Assembly: GCA_019454045.1 (NCBI GenBank)
Contig: SKCR01023747.1
Location: forward strand, 1-64,000
Direction: 5' to 3'
Length of the DNA stretch: 64,000 nucleotides
Source of the DNA: Zanthoxylum bungeanum
Lineage: Eukaryota > Streptophyta > Magnoliopsida > Sapindales > Rutaceae
The notes beneath the pieces are model-generated. The model did no database searches. It was given only the letters and a program-made list of their open reading frames with translations, and was not told the origin of the DNA. Both the position numbers and the translations under genes were made by a program. The first letter of the stretch is position 1, and every line of letters starts with the position of its first letter. This document shows positions 1 to 10,999 of this stretch, one piece after another.

Positions 1-572
1 AGCTTAGAGTTGGGAATGGAAAAAAATTGGATGTCAAAACCATAAGAACGGTTGTTCTAGATCTCCCTAATTGATGTAAATTAATTTTACATGACTGTTA
101 TTATGTACCCTCTCTTATCAGATAAATAATATCATTACTGATTTTGGATAAATTGGGATATAAAATAAACATTAAAGATGGTGTTTTATGTTATAGGATA
201 AAGATAACTATTTGATATGTGAATGTTCTTTATCTAACTGTCATTATGTTCTGGAAACATATAAAGATGTATTTAATATAGAGGAAAAATACAAGTAAAA
301 GATCTGAATTAAATAATACTGAATTATGACATATGAGATTGGGCCACATAGGTTTTAGACGTCTATCGAAATTGGTTAAGGATGGTTTGGTTGAAGATCT
401 TACCTTAGATCCTTATCCAATTTGTGAGTCATGTATCCAAGGGAAAATGACAAAGGCCCAATTTCTTGGTGTTAGACCCTGTGCTGAAGATTTATTGGAG
501 CTAATACACAGTGATGTGTGTGGTCCATTAAATCATGTTACTCATGATGGTTCAACATACTTCATGATTTTC
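1..572 (+). pseudogene. Ty1/copia pol fragment (protease end to start of integrase)
   Basis: This is the surviving middle of a copia polyprotein, entering the window from the left. Bases 1-330 read, with stops and shifts, as the region after the protease (remnants such as KDNYLICECSLSN at about 200-235). Bases 333-572 form an open stretch with the gag-pre-integrase and HHCC zinc-binding signature: MRLGHIGFRRL, then CESCIQGKMTKAQF, then the first catalytic Asp context LIHSDVCGPL. The same segment occurs at 46911-47110 in element C with clear protein similarity, so the two belong to one lineage. The rest of integrase, RT and RNase H are missing: the reading frame runs directly into an LTR at 573. 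It cannot encode a working enzyme. Confidence 0.85.
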
Positions 573-939
573 TATTAGGGTTGGTGCTCAGAGTGTCAAT
601 CCGGATCGTATTTATGTCCGACTCATAAATACGAGCAATTGTATTTTCCATAATATTACTAATTTAACGGTAGTACCCTTGTCTTTTATACGCTTATTCA
701 ATCTAATTGCGATTAGATATCTGATTACGATTAGATCGAAACTGAATCTGGTTCAGTGATAAGTGTATATTAGACAAAGACCCTAGGATTTACAGTATAG
801 TGCGCAATTACAACGTAGTTTGTAATTGACATTGGGAAACACTCTATTAGTTGTATATCCTTAAATAAAATTCATGGTCAAGATTTGCTAACACAGGTCG
901 GTTAGTAAAATCTGCTAAGACTAGTACATGTCGTATATC

Positions 940-1530
940 GTGACTTGGTCCGATGGTTTATCCCAGTGAACCATGAGTCTCAGGAGACTCGTATAGACAT
1001 GTAGGTGTTTATTTGATAAGACACTGAACGACTCACTGAAGGTTTCCTAATAGATGGTACACCAACGTCAATAGGAACCTTCTCGAGTTGAGCGAGCATA
1101 GTGGTCCTTCGACTTCAGATACCACTGTGGATATATGAGTTATCCTCCACACTTTGATGACAGTCACGTCAACGATCTAGACATGACCAGACCTCCGCCT
1201 GTTCGTTGGGTGTGGACTGATGTTCATGATATCCTGTGCGTATCAAGATAGGATCCGTCAGTCCTGTGTACAGGGCATAGGCATCTAGCACGTGTTTACG
1301 ATCTAGTAAATCCATGGCCGTGGTATAACGTCGGAAATTAGTTCCGAGTGTTATTTCGTGATCGTAAATTGAAAGTCGATTGTATTATACCGAACGGATT
1401 TGACGTTCTGATCTATATCCCAGGTATAATACGGATGGCCTGTGACGGAGGGATTATACGTATGCAATGACCTCGATTTGCATAGTTTAGTGAGATTATA
1501 TGTGATCGTTATAATTCATGAGTGGGTGAA
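940..1530 (+). other. Conserved hairpin-rich LTR block
   Basis: This part of the LTR is the most conserved between three copia LTR families here. Stems visible: GAGTCTC/GAGACTC (975-990); GAAGGTTTCCTA/TAGGAACCTTC (1038-1082) around a loop with GATGGTACACCAACGTCA; GTGGT/ACCAC (1101-1125) with loop core CTTCGACTT; CCACAC/GTGTGG spanning about 1148-1216. Counterparts lie at 20270-20830, 27065-27625 and 31100-31660 (minus sense) and 49830-50480. The pairing is seen in the sequence; a role as structured RNA is inference. Confidence 0.6.
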
Positions 1531-2348
1531 TTATGGACACGAAATTGGATTTCGTGACGGATAAACCTAAACTTAGAGAGTCCCACAATATGAAGTGTAC
1601 TCGTAGAGCACTAGGGCATTTAATTACGGATAATTTGATTATTCGTAATATTACACATGCTGGGGTATTTTATTTTTTAATGTGTATGTGTATATGATAC
1701 ATAATTTGATTAGATACACATTAGTATTAATTGGAGAATAACACTTGAACATGTAGATTAATTAATTAATTAATTATTATTTGATTAATTAATTATATAA
1801 ATGACTAATTAAATTTTACATGTGTTGGACACATGTGTAATGTTAGTAAGTTAATTTTAAATTTGTCACAATTTAATTAATTAATATGATTAATTAATTA
1901 ATTAAATTATTTAATTAATTAAAGATTATTAAGCTTATATTGATAAGCATGTGGTAAAATTTAAACCACACTTTCGGTGCATGTTTGGCATGATTATAGC
2001 CAAGTGTTGTAAATAATATATATAATTACCCCTCCCTTTTATTGCCACTCTCTCGGCCAAATTAAAAAAGATGATGAAAATTAGGTTTTCATTCTTTCTA
2101 TTTTATTTTGACTTCTTCCCTTTTAATAGCCACTCTCACAGAGCCACTCTCGGCTATATGACAAATTTGATGAAAATTGGTTTTCATTTCAAATGTGGCT
2201 TCTGTTTGTTGGTTTTTGGTTTAAATGGAAGAAGTGCAGGCATTGTCGGTTTTGGCCATGTGCTGAGCAAATGGCCATTCGGCAGATTTGCTAAAGTGAT
2301 GGTCATTCTGCCTGTTAGCTGAATCAAAGGCCTTTTCGGCAGTGTGAT

Positions 2349-3357
2349 TAGGGATGGCAATTTTACCCGCAAACTCGTAAACCCGCAAAAACCTGCCCGC
2401 AATGGGTAGGATTTGGTAAATATATTAGTGGGTGTGGTGCGGGTTTGGTAATTTAAAGCCAAACCCGCTACGGTGCGGTGCGGGTTTGGTATTTAAGAAA
2501 AAAAATGCGGGTATCCGCATACCCGCAATATTATTTTTTATTAATTAATATTTTAGGACAATATAAAAAAAACATTCATATAAAAACAACTAACAAAACC
2601 TAAACCTAAAACACTAATCCACAGTTCCACACTCGCACTCAGCCGCAGCACTCAACCTGCCCAACTGAAGATTTTTTGCATGACTATTATTGTTTTTTTT
2701 TAATCACACTTATTATAAAATTATAATACAAAAATTTGGATTAAGTTCACATGATCATAAACAGGAGAGGAGCAAAATAAGCTAGTGTTTGCTGCAACTT
2801 CAGTAGCTTTCTTGCTTCTTCATTACACTTACACCACTTGAGCCTTGTAAGCATCACTTTCATTACACTTAGCATAAAAAATATGACCAAAGGTGGTATT
2901 ACTTTTTAGCTTATTGTCGATTGAGTTGACTAACTTAGATCATTATAATTATGAAGGGAAGAACTCGTTTTAATTATGTTTATATGAAAAAATAAACATA
3001 TGGTACTGAGTCTTTCATACATTATGTTATCTATATACTGTATATACATACATTGCATGTTGTATATGTCAAATGAAAAACAAATGTGAAAACTACAGCT
3101 AGCAATTAAAAATAAATTATTTAATTAAAAAAATTATATTATTAAGAACACAAAGTAATTCAATATTTTAAAAACCCGCAAAAACTCCGTTGGTACCAAT
3201 GCGGGTTTGGTAATTTATTTTTATATGCGGTGCGGGTTTGGTAATGAAAATTAAAACCTGCAACGGGTATGGTGCAGGTTTGGTAATTTATTTACATATG
3301 TGGGTGCAGGTTTGGTAATGGAAAACCCGCACCATACCCTACCCACTGCCATCCCTA
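2349..3357. mobile_element. hAT-type non-autonomous transposon (MITE), copy 1
   Basis: Perfect 11-bp terminal inverted repeats TAGGGATGGCA / TGCCATCCCTA bound a 1009-bp non-coding element, flanked by an exact 8-bp target duplication AGTGTGAT (2341-2348 and 3358-3365). An 8-bp TSD with TAGGG-type ends is typical of the hAT superfamily. Both ends are packed with subterminal repeats of ACCCGCA and GCGGGTTTGGTAAT, the usual form of hAT transposase binding clusters. It has no transposase, so it would need one in trans. A close copy lies at 35737-36762. It sits in the copia LTR that starts at 573. Confidence 0.92.
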
Positions 3358-4162
3358 AGTGTGATGAAGAGTGAAGCCATTCGGCCATTAAGGATGGTTT
3401 ATATTTGATTTCTTTGAAATGGTTTCAAATAAAATCAATTTGGGGCTTTTCTGTTGGATGAGCAAGATAACAAATTGGAAGCATAAACATCTTCAATTGG
3501 AGCTTAAATTATTAATAGTGGAGGAGTTAAGGTAATTCCTTAACTTGTTGTGTTGAAAATTGTTTCAATTTGTTCGAATTGATTTACATATGATGTAACT
3601 AGGGTTTATGCTTGTTTGATTAGTTTTGATTGTAGAAAACCAATTGATTATATTAGGGTTACATGTGTAAATTAATTAGGGCAATTAATGTAATTGACCC
3701 AATTAGGGTATTGGATACTCATATTGACATTCTATAGTTATATTAGCCACTCATAAGTGACCTAGAATTGTTTTAGAGAAACTTTATGGTGGGACTCAAT
3801 AAATTGATCAAATTGGATTTGGTTATGGATATGAATTGAATTAATTTGAGAATTAATTTGATTAATATGTAATTAATTCAATTCGAATTAATTGTGAAAT
3901 TGAGTTGTTGTGGATGTAATTGGATGTATAATAATGCATAGGAAAAATTCCAGAATTTTCGGAATTGTTTCGGAAGTGTTTTGTGAATTTTCTGTAAAAT
4001 TGTAATTTGGTGAAATTATGATCCTTATGAATGTCATGATAAATTAAGGCAAAATACAGATTTATAATTGGCATACGATACCAATTATTCATCGGGACTG
4101 TTAAAAGTTTTAAAAGTTGAGTTTGCCCGATTAGTCGCGCTTCCGCCCGAATAACCCCAATA

Positions 4163-4882
4163 TTTTCACGGATAATAAGTCAAGATATGGATATGTCTAT
4201 TGATAAAACATAAATCAGAAATATTTAAAAAGTTCAAAATATCCTGAACGAAGTAGAAAAACAAACATGAAAATTATACAAGGGTTTTTTCATAATTTCA
4301 TAAATATTTCTACCATTTGAGAATATTTTCGTAATTTCAAATATGTAATAATAGGTGTATTTGACTTGATTGGATTAAATCAAAGTGATAGACATATAAC
4401 TAATCCATTAATTAAACTCTGTCTTGATTTAATTGGATTAAATCAAAGTGGTAGCTAAATGTGATTAGTCACATATAATTATACATATTTGGACAAATTA
4501 GATTAAATCCACATAAAAGTTGATTAGAACTTTTATTAATTAAAAATTGCATAAGTTTTGCTACACATAGCAAGCTTGAGTAAGGTTTTAATCGAGCTTG
4601 AGAAAGCTAAAACAAGCAAGAATTAGAGATATCAGCCTAAGTAAAAGAAGTGTTTAGAGAAGTTTTGGAAGTTCTTTACAATATTTCAACAAGGAGAATA
4701 AGTTTGGATCTTGGAACCAAGCTTGCTAGCTTTGGAAATTCTCTACAACAATAAGGAGAAGAAGATTGGATCTTGGAACCAAGCTTGCTAGCTTTGAAAG
4801 TTCTCCACAACGTTTCAACATGGAGAATAAGATTGGATCTTGTAATCAAGCTAGCTAGGTAAGTTTGATCTACTCCAAAGCT
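4163..4882. other. Non-coding spacer between two copia elements
   Basis: No coding signal. It holds a duplicated block around TTGATTGGATTAAATCAAAGTG (copies near 4362 and 4430) and the tandem repeat at 4691-4857. It is the target sequence into which copia element A inserted; its continuation is at 17237. Confidence 0.6.
4691..4857. repeat. Tandem repeat, 62-67-bp unit, about 2.6 copies
   Basis: Copies begin at 4691, 4753 and 4820 with AAGGAGAATAAG-like starts, then TTGGATCTTGGAACCAAGC (itself partly palindromic), GCTAGCTTTG and TTCTCCACAAC. The third copy is partial. No coding role is visible. Confidence 0.8.
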
Positions 4883-4887
4883 ATGTT

Positions 4888-6829
4888 TGTTAGTGTCCTA
4901 GACATGCCACGAGTTCTCTAAGCGTGATTTGTGTGTGAATTAATCAAGAAAGTTTGCGGAATAACTTACATTGATCGGTTTTAGGATTTCAAAATTCCAA
5001 ATGATGCGCAAGCTCCAAGCTTGAATTTGTTGTTCCAAACTCATGGGTGAGTTTCCCTATCACCTTTCTTTGACTCCCAAAGTGCTAGCAATGATCAAAA
5101 ATTGAAAGAAAAATTTTCCCCTCCAAGGAAGAAAAGGATCGGCCATGTATAGAGAAAAGGGGAGAGAGTGAATAGTTCAAAACTAATCCAAAAGCTGTGT
5201 TGACTTTAACTTTCAAAAGGTTAAATGGTTGTGTTGGAAAAAGTTGTAATAAATACAAGCCAACCACTTCCATCACTTGTCAAAGTTGATGTAAGTAAAG
5301 TGGGTCCCACCACTTTAAATTCAAAATTTGGTTGGCACACACAACACGACTTTGGGCCCGATTTCGTTTAATCGGATTAAATGAATTTTCTGTCGCGACG
5401 TAATTAAATCCAATTTAATTAAATAATAATGCCCAGAAAAATTATTACGGAAGTCGCTTGCTAATTAATTCCAAATTAATTCGTTCGCTAGAATTAAAAT
5501 CCAATTTAATTTCGCATTTAAATCCAATTCCATTAATATATCTAATATATTATTTTAGCCCAAATAAATAAATTAAATAGAAAAATCTAATTTAACTATT
5601 AAATTTATTTTATTGATTAATTCCAAATTTATCCCGTTCTCTCTTCTAGTCGAATTAATCTCAGATTAATTCTTGACGCAATTAATCCCAGATTAATTTT
5701 CTCTCTGTTAATTAATCACATATTAATTATTGCCGTAATTAATCCCAGATTAATTTTCTCTTTTATAATTAATCCTAGATTAATTCTGTTCAAGACAAAT
5801 GTCATCGGTGAATCTTTGGGAAGCGACCCAAGAGATCCATGGATATGTTGGCAGTAAATACGGTTATCGGACTATCCGACACGTGCGTACCCGGTACCAC
5901 GTTCTTACCGAATTACAAGACATGGTTGGCTTCTAGCAAAGCACCGTGCCTACCCAATTCTCCAGAAATATTCAACGAGGAATATATAATCTTTATCAGG
6001 CGTAGTATACAATGTATTGCATATTACGATCCAGTATCAGATGTCTTATGCTAGGCCTGGAGCTGGAATTGTGTCTACCCCGTACGAAGCATATATCGGA
6101 CCACTAGCAACTAGTCTCTGTAATCGGATAATCATGACCTAGTCATACTATCCCGATAGCTACAACATTTATGAGTATTAGTTATGTATCCATGCGTGAT
6201 CATCATCTCCATATGAATGAAGTGATACTTCCATCTTTACATCACACCCAATACACTACGATTCTCAGTAAACCCAGAAGAGGCTTACACAGAACCTGTT
6301 AAAGCCCCAGACGATCAAAACCAAAGCGTACTGATTGTCACAAGTATTAGCGATGCAAGTCTCAAGTTAAGACCAAATACACCTACCCTGATTCAGATTC
6401 CCATAGACACATAGTCATACTACTAATGGGATTCCGATGGGTCTATCCAGAGCGAAGCTGTTCCCGGTCCAACGGCTAACAGAACCTCATATCACACTTG
6501 CGTAAGTATCCAATAATTAAATATATGAGAATTATGTCGTTACGCTTCCATAACACGCACAACTGTAATACTAGCCTATTCTGCATTATCGATTTCCAGT
6601 ATCGATAATACTACGACTATGAATATTTAATGATTAAACCTTCGTGGATTAATATTGTCTCATATCTTATTAATCCGGAACTAATCATAAGGACTTTTAT
6701 CATTTATATATCCAAGTAATCCAATTACAAAATGATTAAAAGATCAATTTCCTTTGTCACATAGTTAATTTGTACAAACACACAATGTCTTTTACAAATA
6801 GTGATGCTATGGGTCATAATTGTCCAACA
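4888..6829 (-). repeat. 3' LTR of copia element A
   Basis: Starts (plus view) TGTTAGTGTCC and ends GTCCAACA, giving TG...CA ends. It aligns end to end with 15288-17231. It adjoins a polypurine tract on its right, so on the element's own strand (minus) this is the downstream LTR. Confidence 0.93.
5653..5785. repeat. Array of five AATTAATC-n3-GATTAATT palindromes (3' LTR)
   Basis: Inverted repeats of the form AATTAATCCCAGATTAATT begin at 5653, 5680, 5710, 5737 and 5767, so the step alternates 27, 30, 27, 30 bp. Looser AATTAA...TTAATT palindromes precede it from about 5400. The same array lies in the other LTR at 16052-16184. Confidence 0.85.
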
Positions 6830-6840
6830 ATCTCCCACTT
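6830..6840 (-). promoter_or_regulatory. Polypurine tract of copia element A
   Basis: The plus strand reads ATCTCCCACTT directly next to the LTR; the element strand is AAGTGGGAGAT, the standard plant copia plus-strand primer. Confidence 0.88.
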
Positions 6841-6849
6841 GGCCTATAG

Positions 6850-7627
6850 CCAATCGCTCAAGTGTCCAACACCTGAACTTTGTACTGGTCGCTCATACTT
6901 ATGCTGAGATATCGCTTTCCTCAGCGGATCTGCAAAGTTATCATTTGAAACGATCTTTTCGATCTTGACATCTCCACGATGTATGATCTGACGAATCAGA
7001 TGAAACCATCAAAGTACATACTTGGATCATTGATGAGACCGTAATTCTTTAGCCTGTGCTGTAGTCCAGCTCAGCTGCTAACAGAAATACTCCCAATCCA
7101 ATTAGGAATTTTATAGATCCAAAATGCTTCTTTTGCTGCCTCAGTCGCATCAATATATTCTGCTTTTGTTGTTGAATCGGCAACAATATCTTTCTTGGAA
7201 GATTTCCAGCTCACTGTTCCATTGTTCAAACAAAATATGCACCCTTATTGCGACTTATAGTCGTCTTTATCGGTTTGGAAACTTGCATCGGTGAACCCAG
7301 TCACCTCAAGTTCTACATCTCCATAAATTAAGAAGGAATCCTTAGTTCCTCTAAGATACTAAAAGATGTTCTTAACATCAATCCAGTGACCATCACATGG
7401 ATCGGCTTGATAGTGACCGCAGATGCTCAAAGCATATGAGACACCAGGTCGCGTACATGTTTGTCAATGTACGAGTTCTCGGAGAGTGCCAACAACTTTT
7501 AGATCTATCATAGTAGATCCTTATTCCTAGAATAAAGGTTGTCTCTCCCATGTTTCTTATGGAGAATTTTAATGAAAGCCAAGCTTTCATTGATTTAAAT
7601 ATGGGAATGTCATTGCTAAAAAGTAAT
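6850..7627 (-). pseudogene. Copia A: end of RT and RNase H
   Basis: Read on the minus strand from 7627, the sequence gives the RT stretch just after the catalytic YVDD (LLFSNDIPIFKSMKAWLSL, FSIRNMGETTFILGIRIY), then RNase H pieces such as YLRGTKDSFLIYGDVELE, GFTDASFQTDKDDYKS, SELEIF, and ATEAAKEAFWI. Stops and frame changes break it, and the RNase H domain is shortened before the polypurine tract. The YVDD part of this domain lies about 2.9 kb away at about 10565-10590 because the solo LTR at 7633-10554 landed between the two. Assignment to copia RT/RNase H is secure; activity is impossible. Confidence 0.85.
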
Positions 7628-8077
7628 ACATCTGTGGGACACAGAAACTGAGCGACGCCGTTCCTAGGCTCGCGGCCTAGTTGGGAAGGATTACATAACA
7701 TGGAGTCGCCACCCGGTGTGAAACGGGACAAAGATTTAGGCCGCACTCACCCCTCGCAAGGGAAAACCTCAAACCGTTGGGTTCGGAATGGTCCCTTACT
7801 TATGTCACTTGTAATGAAAGGATTCATGTAATAATTTAAACAAGCTGAAGTAACACTTATTTCTAAGGGTATCATGCCTCTAAATTCACATTTATAAAAT
7901 AGAATATGCGCCTAAATGTACATGTATTTCACATATATCTTACATTTGAATTTGCATGCTTAACATATATCAAGATAGCAACTAACATAAACTTTACTTG
8001 CATATCACATTCAGGAAAAAGACACAAGCACACATATTAACCATATAAGCACACATATGGGCACTTTTCAAGTGGTA

Positions 8078-8165
8078 CGTGGAATTGTGGCCCAAGTACA
8101 GACCGCACTACCGTCCATTCGGAATCGGCTACGGAATTTACGTCTGGGTTTCCATCCAATATACC
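8078..8165. repeat. Duplicated LTR block, copy 1
   Basis: The block (GGTACGTGGAATTGTGGCC ... CCATTCGGAATCGGCTACGG ... GGTTTCCATCCAATATACC) is repeated at 9140-9232, about 1.06 kb on. The sister LTR at 57274 has only one copy (about 58899-59005, opposite strand). Confidence 0.85.
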
Positions 8166-8282
8166 GCAAGAAATAATGCTCAAATGTTATCATGACATAA
8201 GCATACGAATTGTGACATATTTGCATAAGAAGGATCAACTAATAGGCAATTATGCATGAATATATAAGACAGACTCAGTTCA

Positions 8283-8562
8283 GTTCGTGTAGCGTTCGTA
8301 AACGCGTTCGAACGGAAATGAAACAGAATGCTCACGTTCGAGTAGCGTTCGTAAACGCGTTCGAACGGAAACGAGACAGAATGCTCACGTTCGAGTAGCG
8401 TTCGTAAACGCGTTCAAACGGAGATGAGACAGAAGGCTCACGTTCGTATGGCGTTCGTTAACGCGTTCGAACGGATACGAGACCTGACACATAATAAGGC
8501 AAAAACACATGCGCGTTCGAGTTGCGTTCGTGAACGCGTTCGAACGGACACGGACCTGATGC
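8283..8562. repeat. Tandem repeat of a 53-bp CG-rich unit, five copies
   Basis: Units start at about 8283, 8335, 8388, 8441 and 8514, each with the core GCGTTCGTAAACGCGTTCGAACGG and an end like GACAGAATGCTCA. Units 2-3 and 3-4 are exactly 53 bp apart; the fourth unit is 73 bp. The core holds the palindrome CGTTCGAACG, which recurs at 10342-10351 near the other end of the LTR. Confidence 0.9.
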
Positions 8563-8585
8563 AATACATAAACAGAAAATAAAAG

Positions 8586-9060
8586 GGCGCGGCGAAGCAC
8601 TGCCGTAAAGGTGACCCTTTTGGGGCTCTTGATCTCTCAAAGAGAGGACCTTTAGACCAACATGCTAAGCCCATGCGCGTCATATCACATATGCAAGAAT
8701 AGAACCAATCATATCGACCAAGTATGCCCGATTGAACGCATCTTACATCCAATCCGAACACACGTCAACCGGCGCGGCAAAGCATCGTGGTAAAGGGGCT
8801 TTTAGCCCTTCCCCATAGGGGATCTCACAACACACTTACTAAGCCCATGCGCTCGATTGACTTATACATACGAAGATAAAGATAATAATATCAAACTAAG
8901 TATGCTCGATTGAACGTATCTTGCGTCCAACCGAACATACATCAACCGGCGCGGCGAAGTAGTGTCACGAAGGTGGCCTTTTCGGCTCTTTGTCTCACAA
9001 ATGGAGGACCTTTGGACTAACTCACTAAGCCCATGCGCTTGGTTGAATCATACAAAAATA
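8586..9060. repeat. Tandem repeat of a 177-185-bp unit, about 2.6 copies
   Basis: Units begin GGCGCGGCGAAG at 8586, 8771 and 8948, and each runs through GGACCTTT-like text, CTAAGCCCATGCGC and (first two) a GAACGCATCTTACATCC-like stretch. The last copy is partial. It directly follows the 53-bp array. Confidence 0.88.
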
Positions 9061-9139
9061 AACAATATATTGAATTCAAGGGAAAACTAAATAGACAAAA
9101 AGCAACACGACGAAAGAGAGATGGTGCCGTTTACTCAAG

Positions 9140-9232
9140 CGGTACGTGGAGTTGTGGCCCGAGTACAGATCATATTACCGTCCATTCGGAATCGGCTATG
9201 AAATTTATGTCCGGGTTTCCATCCGATATACC
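9140..9232. repeat. Duplicated LTR block, copy 2
   Basis: Second copy of the block at 8078-8165, differing at a handful of bases. Together the copies bracket the two tandem arrays, as if the arrays grew inside a segmental duplication of the LTR. Confidence 0.85.
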
Positions 9233-10559
9233 GCGAGAGTTGACACATCTCTCATTCATCTAATGCCCACAACATATTACATATCATAATTCATGCATAT
9301 TTACATACTCAAAAATCACAACACACATTTCAATATTACAATCATACAAGGGATACTTAATAAATAATGCGGAAAAGGAAAACAAGTGTGAAAGATACCC
9401 TCAGGTCTAACCTTTTAAGTCGTCTCTCGGACTCACGTTCCACGAAGATCGAAAGGGGGGGGTAAAGCTCCGCAACTTTTCTGGTCCCTGGTTCAACGTC
9501 TTAGCTCACTGCTTCGCTGCTTTGCTTATTGTTCGGACTCCGTTCTGCTCCTGTTTTGCTCCTGTTTTGCTGCTCGCTGCACGGGCTACCTGTTTCAATG
9601 TTTTCAAAGAACTATTCCAAGTTGTGTGGGTCCTTAGTTCAATTAAAAGTGATTATCTTTAAGGTTATCTATGTAGTTTTCTAAGTTACTGCTTTTTAAA
9701 GATTTGGGCTGCTGTTAAGGTGATTTTTTGTGGTAATTTTCGGTGGTGGAGGGCTGTATTTGTGGTTGTAATTTCGGTAATGTGAAGGTGGTGGCTTGTG
9801 GAGGTTTCTTTGTTTTCTTTCTTGTGTATGTGTGAAGTGTTTTCTTTTTTTGCTTGTTTGGTCTTGGGTGTGATTTTGTATTGTGTGAAGGAGAGGATGG
9901 CCTTGGTTAGGGGTTGTTTATATAGAGAATGGCTAGGGTTTACAAGGGAAGGGATTTGTGCATTAAATTAGGATATGATTTAGTGTTTAGCAAGGAAAGT
10001 CAAAGATTGAGGGGGGACAAATTTGGTTTAGATTGGGAAGTCAATACTTTTAAATTGGTGGATATCTTATTGAATTAGGAAGTCAAATATATGATTGGCT
10101 TTAATTGGTTAAGATTGATTTTAATTAGGCAAATCTTATTTTTAGTTTTAGTATATAATATATTTGATTCATTTATATTAGGCATGATTTTATTTTAAGT
10201 TGGTAAATGATTTAAATGTTTTATTTAATGTTTAATATTTAATTTAATATTTAATTATTTAATTTGGGATGTGTTTTATGGGCTTTGGGGAGCTAAATGG
10301 GCTGGGTGTGAGGCTAGCAGCAAAACCAGAATTACCGACACCGTTCGAACGCTCTCTCGAACGCTAAACGAACGCCCGCAATCTGTTTCCCGTTCGAACG
10401 AAGCAACGAACGCAGCACCAACGAAGACAGTGAGCTTGTTTATTCTGAATTCCCCCTTCCGATATCCGTTTCCCGCGGCTTTCATGACTCAAAAGGTAGT
10501 GCCTCCAAATGAGACTCATCATCGGGTTTCACATGCGAAAATGCAATGCCTACAACATC

Positions 10560-10990
10560 ATCAACGTATAGGACAATCAATGTCAATGTCAGTGTCCAAA
10601 CTTGGTTGTATACATGGAATCCATTTCGGACTTTATGGCACCTTGCCATATAGCGGAGTCGATACCCTATATCGCTACCTCATATATAGCCGGCTCATTA
10701 TCCTCAATAAGATTAATATCTTTATGAGGTGAGATCAGAAACCTATACCTCTAAGGTTGTTTTCTGACTCTCTCTGACCTACGCGGTTCTTATGTATTAG
10801 AAGATTGTGGAACAGTCTCATGTCTGATGAACTATTCGTGTTCCGTGAGGGAGTCTGTGCCAGTAATAGTATCACTCTGATTTTCATCGAGTTCTACTTT
10901 CCTCCCACTTACCACTGTATTTAGGAATTCCTCTAAGGAAAACCGCATGGAGAGCAACAAATATTTTTGTTCTCTTTTGGGTTGTGTAAG
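10560..10990 (-). pseudogene. Copia A: RT, mostly deleted, with YVDD
   Basis: On the minus strand the start of the RT region is readable (EPAIYEVAI, then a stop, then GIDSAIWQGAIKSEMDSMYTTKFG), matching the usual W..AM..E...M..N..W segment of copia RT. It then jumps almost at once to VLYVDDVVGIA at about 10590-10560, the catalytic motif. Roughly 200 residues that normally lie between (fingers and palm, including the QMDVK.AFL motif) are absent. The rest of RT continues at 7627 after the nested LTR. Confidence 0.75.
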
Positions 10991-10999
10991 TAATATTTA

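Larger units (their letters stand above)
573..4162 (+). repeat. 3' LTR of truncated copia element, split by a MITE
   Basis: The LTR starts at TATTAGGGTTGGTGCTC, a mutated form of TGTTGGGGTTGGTGCTC seen in the triple-LTR block, and ends near CCCCAATA at 4162, where related LTRs end in CCCCAACA. Without the inserted MITE and its duplicated target it is about 2.57 kb. Bases 590-1530 match the LTRs of the 18618-31970 block (antisense there) and, more weakly, the LTR at 49544. The 1620-2340 part is an AT-rich region of TTAATTAA runs. No matching 5' LTR is in the window. Confidence 0.8.
7633..10554 (-). mobile_element. Solo LTR (2.9 kb), Ty3/gypsy suspected, nested in copia A
   Basis: The insert has TGTGGGACAC...TGCCTACA ends and an exact 5-bp target duplication ACATC (7628-7632 and 10555-10559), and it interrupts the RT frame between YVDDV and LLFSNDIP. 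No primer site, polypurine tract or pol is inside, so it is a solo LTR. The minus strand from 10554 (TGTAGGCATTG, CCCGATGATGAG, GGAGGCACTACCT) matches the plus strand from 57274, and its other end (CCCTTGCGAGGGGTGAGTG, GGGTGGCGACTCC) matches 59278-59340. The two are therefore LTRs of one family. The superfamily is inferred, not proven. Confidence 0.85.

Noticed and set aside
8335..8513. Regular CG-rich repeats that could be mistaken for a CRISPR array
   Set aside because: Units are contiguous without unique spacers, in a plant LTR; there are no cas genes. It is a minisatellite.
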